A stretch of DNA of 64,000 nt, taken from the NCBI GenBank assembly GCA_018401465.1, contig JAGYKE010000004.1, positions 558,001 through 622,000 of the forward strand, given 5' to 3'. This document shows positions 59,880-64,000 of the stretch, piece by piece; positions within the stretch are counted from its first letter, which is position 1; each line of letters opens with the position of its first letter. The DNA comes from Aestuariivita sp. Its GTDB lineage: Bacteria; Pseudomonadota; Alphaproteobacteria; Rhodobacterales; Rhodobacteraceae. Under the pieces are notes generated by a model. It was given only the letters and a program-made list of their open reading frames with translations. It did not search any database and was not told the DNA's origin. Both the position numbers and the translations under genes were made by a program.

Positions 59880-60474
59880 CGACAAAGGCCTGCACGGCGC
59901 GGCCGCGATGGCTCATCCGGTTCTTTTCCCAGCGGTCCATTTCGCCGAAGGTCAGGTCGTGGCCATCGGGCTGGAAGATCGGGTCGTAGCCATGGCCCTG
60001 GTCGCCGCGCCTCGGCCAGACGATCCGGCCATCGACTGCGCCCTCGAACACCTCGTCATGGCCGTCGGGCCAGGCCAGGACCAACGTGCAGCAGAACCGC
60101 GCGCGCCGGGGATGGGGGGCGTTCAGCGCTTCGAGTTCGTCATGCGCGCGGGTCATGGCAAGGATGAAGTCGCGGCCCGTTGGGGTTTCGGCCCAGTCGG
60201 CCGTATAGACACCGGGTGCCCCGTTCAGAGCCTGTATTTCGATCCCTGAATCGTCGGACAGAGCGGGCAGACCGGTTGCCTGTGCGGTGGCATGGGCCTT
60301 GATGCGGGCGTTGCCGACGAAGGTGGTTTCCGTCTCTTCGGGTTCGGGCAGGCCAAGATCGCCCGCTCCGATCACCGTCACGCCGTAAGGCTCAAGCAGA
60401 TGTGCCATCTCTTCGAGTTTACCGCGATTATGGGTCGCGATGATCAGGCGATCCCCGGTAAAAGGCCGTGTCAT
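59863..60474 (-). CDS. rdgB: Non-canonical purine NTP pyrophosphatase (RdgB/HAM1)
   Basis: A 203-aa enzyme removing ITP, dITP and [63 protein letters not shown], and [20 protein letters not shown] are signature segments. Overlaps rph by 4 bp, the usual rph-rdgB-hemW order. Confidence 0.96.
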   Translation of the reverse strand: MTRPFTGDRLIIATHNRGKLEEMAHLLEPYGVTVIGAGDLGLPEPEETETTFVGNARIKAHATAQATGLPALSDDSGIEIQALNGAPGVYTADWAETPTGRDFILAMTRAHDELEALNAPHPRRARFCCTLVLAWPDGHDEVFEGAVDGRIVWPRRGDQGHGYDPIFQPDGHDLTFGEMDRWEKNRMSHRGRAVQAFVDACFG

Positions 60475-61184
60475 GCGGTCGCGGCCCTCTGCGCGGCGAC
60501 CAGTTCGCCCACACCCTTTTGCGCAAGGTCGAGAAGCTGCGTCATCTGATCGCGCGAAAAGGTAGAGCCCTCTGCGCTCATCTGCACTTCGACCAGGCGG
60601 CCCGATCCTGTGATCACAAAGTTTCCGTCCACGCCGGCCTCGGAATCCTCAGGATAATCGAGGTCGAGCACCGCCTGCCCGGCGTAGATGCCGCAGCTGA
60701 CGGCGGCGATCGGATCGACCAGCGGATCTGTGATCACATCACCGGCCTTCATCAGCCGGTTTACCGCCAGCCGCAGCGCGACCCAACCACCGGTGATCGC
60801 GGCGCAGCGCGTCCCGCCATCTGCCTGCAGCACGTCGCAGTCGATCGTGATCTGCCGTTCGCCCAGCGCCACGCGGTCGACACCGGCGCGCAGCGCCCGC
60901 CCGATCAAACGCTGGATTTCCACGGTGCGCCCACCCTGCTTGCCGGCGGCAGCCTCGCGCCGCATGCGGGTGTTGGTGGCACGCGGCAGCATCCCGTACT
61001 CCGCCGTGACCCAGCCCAGACCGCTGCCCTTTACGAAGGGTGGCACGCGGTCTTCCAGCGTCGCGGTGCACAGGACATGCGTGTCCCCCACCCGGATCAG
61101 ACATGACCCTTCGGCATGCCGCGTCACCCCGGTTTCGATTGAAACCGGCCGCATATCGCTTAGAGTCCGTCCCGAAGGGCGCAT
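60471..61184 (-). CDS. rph: Ribonuclease PH
   Basis: A 237-aa phosphorolytic exoribonuclease that trims tRNA 3' ends. [60 protein letters not shown] and [20 protein letters not shown]. The ATG at 61184 follows AAAGGAAC and matches the family start. Divergent from hrcA. Confidence 0.96.
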   Translation of the reverse strand: MRPSGRTLSDMRPVSIETGVTRHAEGSCLIRVGDTHVLCTATLEDRVPPFVKGSGLGWVTAEYGMLPRATNTRMRREAAAGKQGGRTVEIQRLIGRALRAGVDRVALGERQITIDCDVLQADGGTRCAAITGGWVALRLAVNRLMKAGDVITDPLVDPIAAVSCGIYAGQAVLDLDYPEDSEAGVDGNFVITGSGRLVEVQMSAEGSTFSRDQMTQLLDLAQKGVGELVAAQRAATA

Positions 61185-61303
61185 GATCGTTCCTTTCCAT
61201 GGTTGCAGCCGGGATAGCGCCGCGGGCCTGCTGGATGCAACCCCGATTGACCTTTGCGCGGCGGCGATTTCTACTCGGTCTCCGGTCAGACAGATGGATG
61301 GCA

Positions 61304-62374
61304 ATGGCGGAAAAGGCGAAACTTCTCGACGAGATGAACGACCGCTCACGCGAGGTCTTCCGGCGGGTGGTCGAGGCCTATCTTGAAAGCGGCGATCCAG
61401 TGGGCAGCCGCACCCTGACCCGCGCGCTGAGCGAAAAGCTCAGCGCCGCGACCGTGCGCAACGTGATGCAGGATCTCGAATATCTGGGCCTGCTGGACAG
61501 CCCCCATATCAGCGCGGGCCGCGTGCCCACGCAGCTGGGTCTGCGCATGTTCGTGGACGGTCTCCTTGAGGTCGGCGAGCTTGGCCAGGACGACCGCCAG
61601 AAGATCGACGCAACGCTCTCGAGCAACGGTTCCGATGTGGCCGAGATGTTCGACCGCGTCGGGGCGGCCTTGTCGGGTGTGACGCAGGGCGCATCGCTTG
61701 TTCTCACGCCCAAGCGCGAGGCGGCGCTGAAGCACATCGACTTCGTGTCGCTGTCGCCGGACAGGGCACTTGTGGTGCTGGTCTTTACGGATGGCCATGT
61801 CGAAAATCGGCTGTTCACGCCGCCCCCCGGACAGACGCCATCTTCGATGCGCGAAGCTGCCAATTTCCTCAACGCGCTGATCGAAGGGCGCACCCTGCGC
61901 GACCTGCGCACCGATATTCAGGCGGAGATTCACGCGCGACGGCAGCAGATAGATGCCGTGGCACAGGGGCTGGTGGAATCCGGGCTTGCCATATGGAACG
62001 AGGCCGACAATGACGCCGCGCGGCTGATCGTGCGTGGCCGGTCGCATCTTCTGAGCCCTGTGGGCCTTGAAGATGAGGTAGAGCGGATCCGGGTCCTGTT
62101 CGATGATCTCGAACGCAAGCGCGACATCGCCCAGTTTCTCGAACTGACGGAAGGCGGCGACGGTGTGCGCATCTTCATCGGGTCCGAGAACAAACTTTTT
62201 TCACTTTCTGGTTCCTCTCTGGTTGTCTCTCCATATATGAACGCGGACCGGAAGATCATTGGCGCCGTGGGCGTGATCGGACCGACCCGACTCAATTACG
62301 GGCGGATCGTGCCGATCGTCGATTACACGGCGCAACTGGTTGGCAAGATGATCGCCGACCGGACCCAGAGGTGA
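61304..62374 (+). CDS. hrcA: Heat-inducible transcription repressor HrcA
   Basis: A 356-aa repressor of heat-shock operons that binds CIRCE sites. N-terminal winged helix: [60 protein letters not shown] and [21 protein letters not shown]-terminal [20 protein letters not shown]. An ATG at 61298 would add two residues. No CIRCE element was seen in this gap. Followed by grpE. Confidence 0.94.
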   Translation: MAEKAKLLDEMNDRSREVFRRVVEAYLESGDPVGSRTLTRALSEKLSAATVRNVMQDLEYLGLLDSPHISAGRVPTQLGLRMFVDGLLEVGELGQDDRQKIDATLSSNGSDVAEMFDRVGAALSGVTQGASLVLTPKREAALKHIDFVSLSPDRALVVLVFTDGHVENRLFTPPPGQTPSSMREAANFLNALIEGRTLRDLRTDIQAEIHARRQQIDAVAQGLVESGLAIWNEADNDAARLIVRGRSHLLSPVGLEDEVERIRVLFDDLERKRDIAQFLELTEGGDGVRIFIGSENKLFSLSGSSLVVSPYMNADRKIIGAVGVIGPTRLNYGRIVPIVDYTAQLVGKMIADRTQR

Positions 62375-62377
62375 CGT

Positions 62378-62929
62378 ATGGCAGACCCCAAGGAAGACCC
62401 GGGCCTCGAGCAGGCCCAACCCGAAACCGCCGCGACCGAAGCAGCCGCCGAGGCGCTGTCGGATGAACTCGACCTGCTGCGGCAGGAGCGGGACGACTAC
62501 AAGGACAGGTTCATGCGCGCCTTGGCCGAGGCCGAGAATGCGCGCAAACGGTCCGACAAGGCCCGGCGCGAGGCGGAACAATATGGCGGATCGCGGCTCG
62601 CCCGTGACATGCTGCCGATCTACGACAACATGAAGCGCGCGCTTGACGCCGTGACGGACGATCAGCGCGCTGCGTCCGCGGCCCTGTTGGAAGGGATCGA
62701 GCTGACGATGCGCGAACTTGTAAACGTGTTCCGCAAGCACGGCGTCGAGGTCGTTTCGCCCCAGCTGGGCGACCGCTTCGACCCGCAGATGCACGAAGCG
62801 ATGTTCGAAGCCCCCGTGCCCGGCACCCGCGCCGGAGAGATCATTCAGGTCGCAGCGGAAGGCTTCATGCTTCATGACCGCCTGCTGCGCCCGGCGCAGG
62901 TCGGTGTGTCGTCGATGCCGGCGTCCTGA
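62378..62929 (+). CDS. grpE: Nucleotide exchange factor GrpE
   Basis: A 183-aa co-chaperone of DnaK. Acidic N-terminus, coiled coil with RDDYKDRFMRALAEAENARK and RSDKARREAEQYGGSRLARD, then the beta domain FRKHGVEVVSPQLGDRFDPQ and MHEAMFEAPVPGTRAGEIIQ. Starts 3 bp after hrcA. dnaK and dnaJ are not in the window. Confidence 0.95.
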   Translation: MADPKEDPGLEQAQPETAATEAAAEALSDELDLLRQERDDYKDRFMRALAEAENARKRSDKARREAEQYGGSRLARDMLPIYDNMKRALDAVTDDQRAASAALLEGIELTMRELVNVFRKHGVEVVSPQLGDRFDPQMHEAMFEAPVPGTRAGEIIQVAAEGFMLHDRLLRPAQVGVSSMPAS

Positions 62930-62981
62930 GGGGCGTCACCGCCGGATTTGCGTATTTGGGACGAGAAGAAGCAGGGGGCCG

Positions 62982-64000
62982 TCAGAGATTGGCGGCCTCT
63001 TTCAATTTATAGATGATGTCCAGCGCGTCGCGCGGGGACAGGTGATCGGGGTGGATGTCCTTGAGGATCGTCTCGACCTCGGACGCGCGCGCAGGCGAGG
63101 GCGGCGGTGCCGCCGGTTTCACGGAAAACAGTGGCAGATCGTCGATCAGCGCCTTCTGCGTGCCGCCTTCGCGGTCGCCCTGTTCCAGCGCATCCAGAAC
63201 GACGCGCGCGCGGTCGATCACCGAAGGCGGCAGCCCCGCCAATTGCGCCACCTGCACCCCATAGGACCGGTCGGCGGCGCCACCGCGCACCTCGTGCAGG
63301 AAGACGACCTGTCCTTCCCATTCCTTGACCGCGACGGTGGCGTTTTCGACCCCGGACAGCTTGGCCGCCAATGCGGTCAGCTCGTGGTAATGCGTGGCGA
63401 AAAGCGCGCGGCAGCGGTTGACCCCGTGGAGATGCTCCAGCGTGGCCCAGGCGATCGACAATCCGTCATAGGTGGACGTCCCACGCCCGATTTCATCGAG
63501 GATCACCAGCGCATGATCGTCGGCCTGGTTCAGGATGGCGGCGGTTTCGACCATTTCCACCATGAAGGTCGACCGCCCCCGCGCCAGATCGTCTGACGCG
63601 CCGACCCGGCTGAACACCTGAGACACAAGCCCGATGCGCGCGCTGTCGGCGGGCACGAAACTGCCCATCTGTGCCAGCAGCACGATCAGCGCGTTCTGCC
63701 GCAGGAAGGTGGATTTGCCCGCCATGTTCGGCCCCGTCAGAAGCCAGATTGCGGCGTCATCGCCCGGTGTCAGCAGGCAATCGTTCGCGACGAAGGGGTC
63801 GCCGCCCTGTCGGCGCAGGGCGCGCTCCACCACCGGATGACGCCCGCCCGTGATGTCGAGATCGCGCGAGGTGTCGACGACGGGGCGGCACCAGTTTTCG
63901 CCCCGCGCCAGATCGGCCAGCGCGGTGGCCAGGTCGATCTCCGCGAGTGCGCGCGCGGTCTGCGCGATGTCTGCCGCGCGGCTCAGCGTTTCGCCCACCA
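62982..64000 (-). CDS. mutS: DNA mismatch repair protein MutS, C-terminal part
   Basis: The C-terminal 339 or so codons; the gene continues past the right edge. Walker [41 protein letters not shown], Walker [21 protein letters not shown], and the HATHYHEL-type motif [21 protein letters not shown]-terminal helix-turn-helix [20 protein letters not shown]. Recognises mismatches and starts repair with MutL. Confidence 0.96.
   Translation of the reverse strand, partial: VGETLSRAADIAQTARALAEIDLATALADLARGENWCRPVVDTSRDLDITGGRHPVVERALRRQGGDPFVANDCLLTPGDDAAIWLLTGPNMAGKSTFLRQNALIVLLAQMGSFVPADSARIGLVSQVFSRVGASDDLARGRSTFMVEMVETAAILNQADDHALVILDEIGRGTSTYDGLSIAWATLEHLHGVNRCRALFATHYHELTALAAKLSGVENATVAVKEWEGQVVFLHEVRGGAADRSYGVQVAQLAGLPPSVIDRARVVLDALEQGDREGGTQKALIDDLPLFSVKPAAPPPSPARASEVETILKDIHPDHLSPRDALDIIYKLKEAANL

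Noticed and set aside
61185-61303. A possible CIRCE heat-shock operator before hrcA
   Set aside because: No TTAGCACTC-N9-GAGTGCTAA-type repeat is present in the gap.

Overview
The window is GC-rich (about 65% by eye) chromosomal DNA of an alphaproteobacterium, most likely a Rhodobacterales/Roseobacter-type organism. The evidence is family content and gene order: a divergent regB / senC-regA redox cluster, a hemY-mic60-hemD block opposite tsaD, rho-mnmE-mnmG-rsmG-parA-parB, addB-addA, and a short-chain flagellar block. I cannot name the species from sequence alone.

Layout. 1-4825 (minus) is the end of a flagellar cluster: flgI (cut by the window edge), flgL, flgK, flgE, motB. 4984-6306 is an ABC1/UbiB-like kinase. 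6315-10405 is a small degraded genomic island: its left end carries a 14-bp copy of the 3' end of the tRNA-Thr(CGT) gene at 10392-10467. It holds two inverted, defective IS5-type elements, two IS3 fragments, and two intact genes: a secreted subtilisin-like protease and a predicted outer-membrane protein. 10513-14085 (minus) is hemY, mic60, hemD. 14163-16494 (plus) is tsaD, gpsA and a YciI protein. 16532-23109 is a surface polysaccharide locus: rfbA, a glycosyltransferase, wza-like (minus), a sugar-phosphate transferase and rfbC-rfbB-rfbD, together a full dTDP-L-rhamnose pathway.

23131-28652 is mixed: a ParB-domain paralogue, an EVE protein, two GNAT acetyltransferases, a DUF922 protease candidate, ahcY and an HD hydrolase. 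28658-32981 is the redox-sensing regA, senC, regB set plus a PAS protein. 33031-41840 (plus) runs tsaE, amgK, murU, addB, addA, trxA (tRNA modification, peptidoglycan recycling, recombination repair). 41895-42794 is a lone capsule-type protein. 42892-44764 is hslVU.

44771-64000 is the chromosome origin region. Genes to the left of about 51 kb (maf, aroE, coaE, dnaQ) read leftward and genes to the right (hemJ, rho, mnmE, mnmG, rsmG, parA, parB) read rightward. Between them lies a 405-bp gene-free, partly AT-rich stretch with DnaA-box-like sites: the candidate oriC. Two perfect 16-bp parS palindromes sit at the start of mnmG and inside rsmG, next to parAB, giving a complete segregation module. 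After this come hemW, rdgB, rph (minus), hrcA-grpE (plus) and the C-terminal half of mutS, cut by the window end.

Most of the window is ordinary core genome. The parts most worth attention are the tRNA-Thr island with its protease/outer-membrane pair and complementary-deletion IS copies, and the oriC/parS region.
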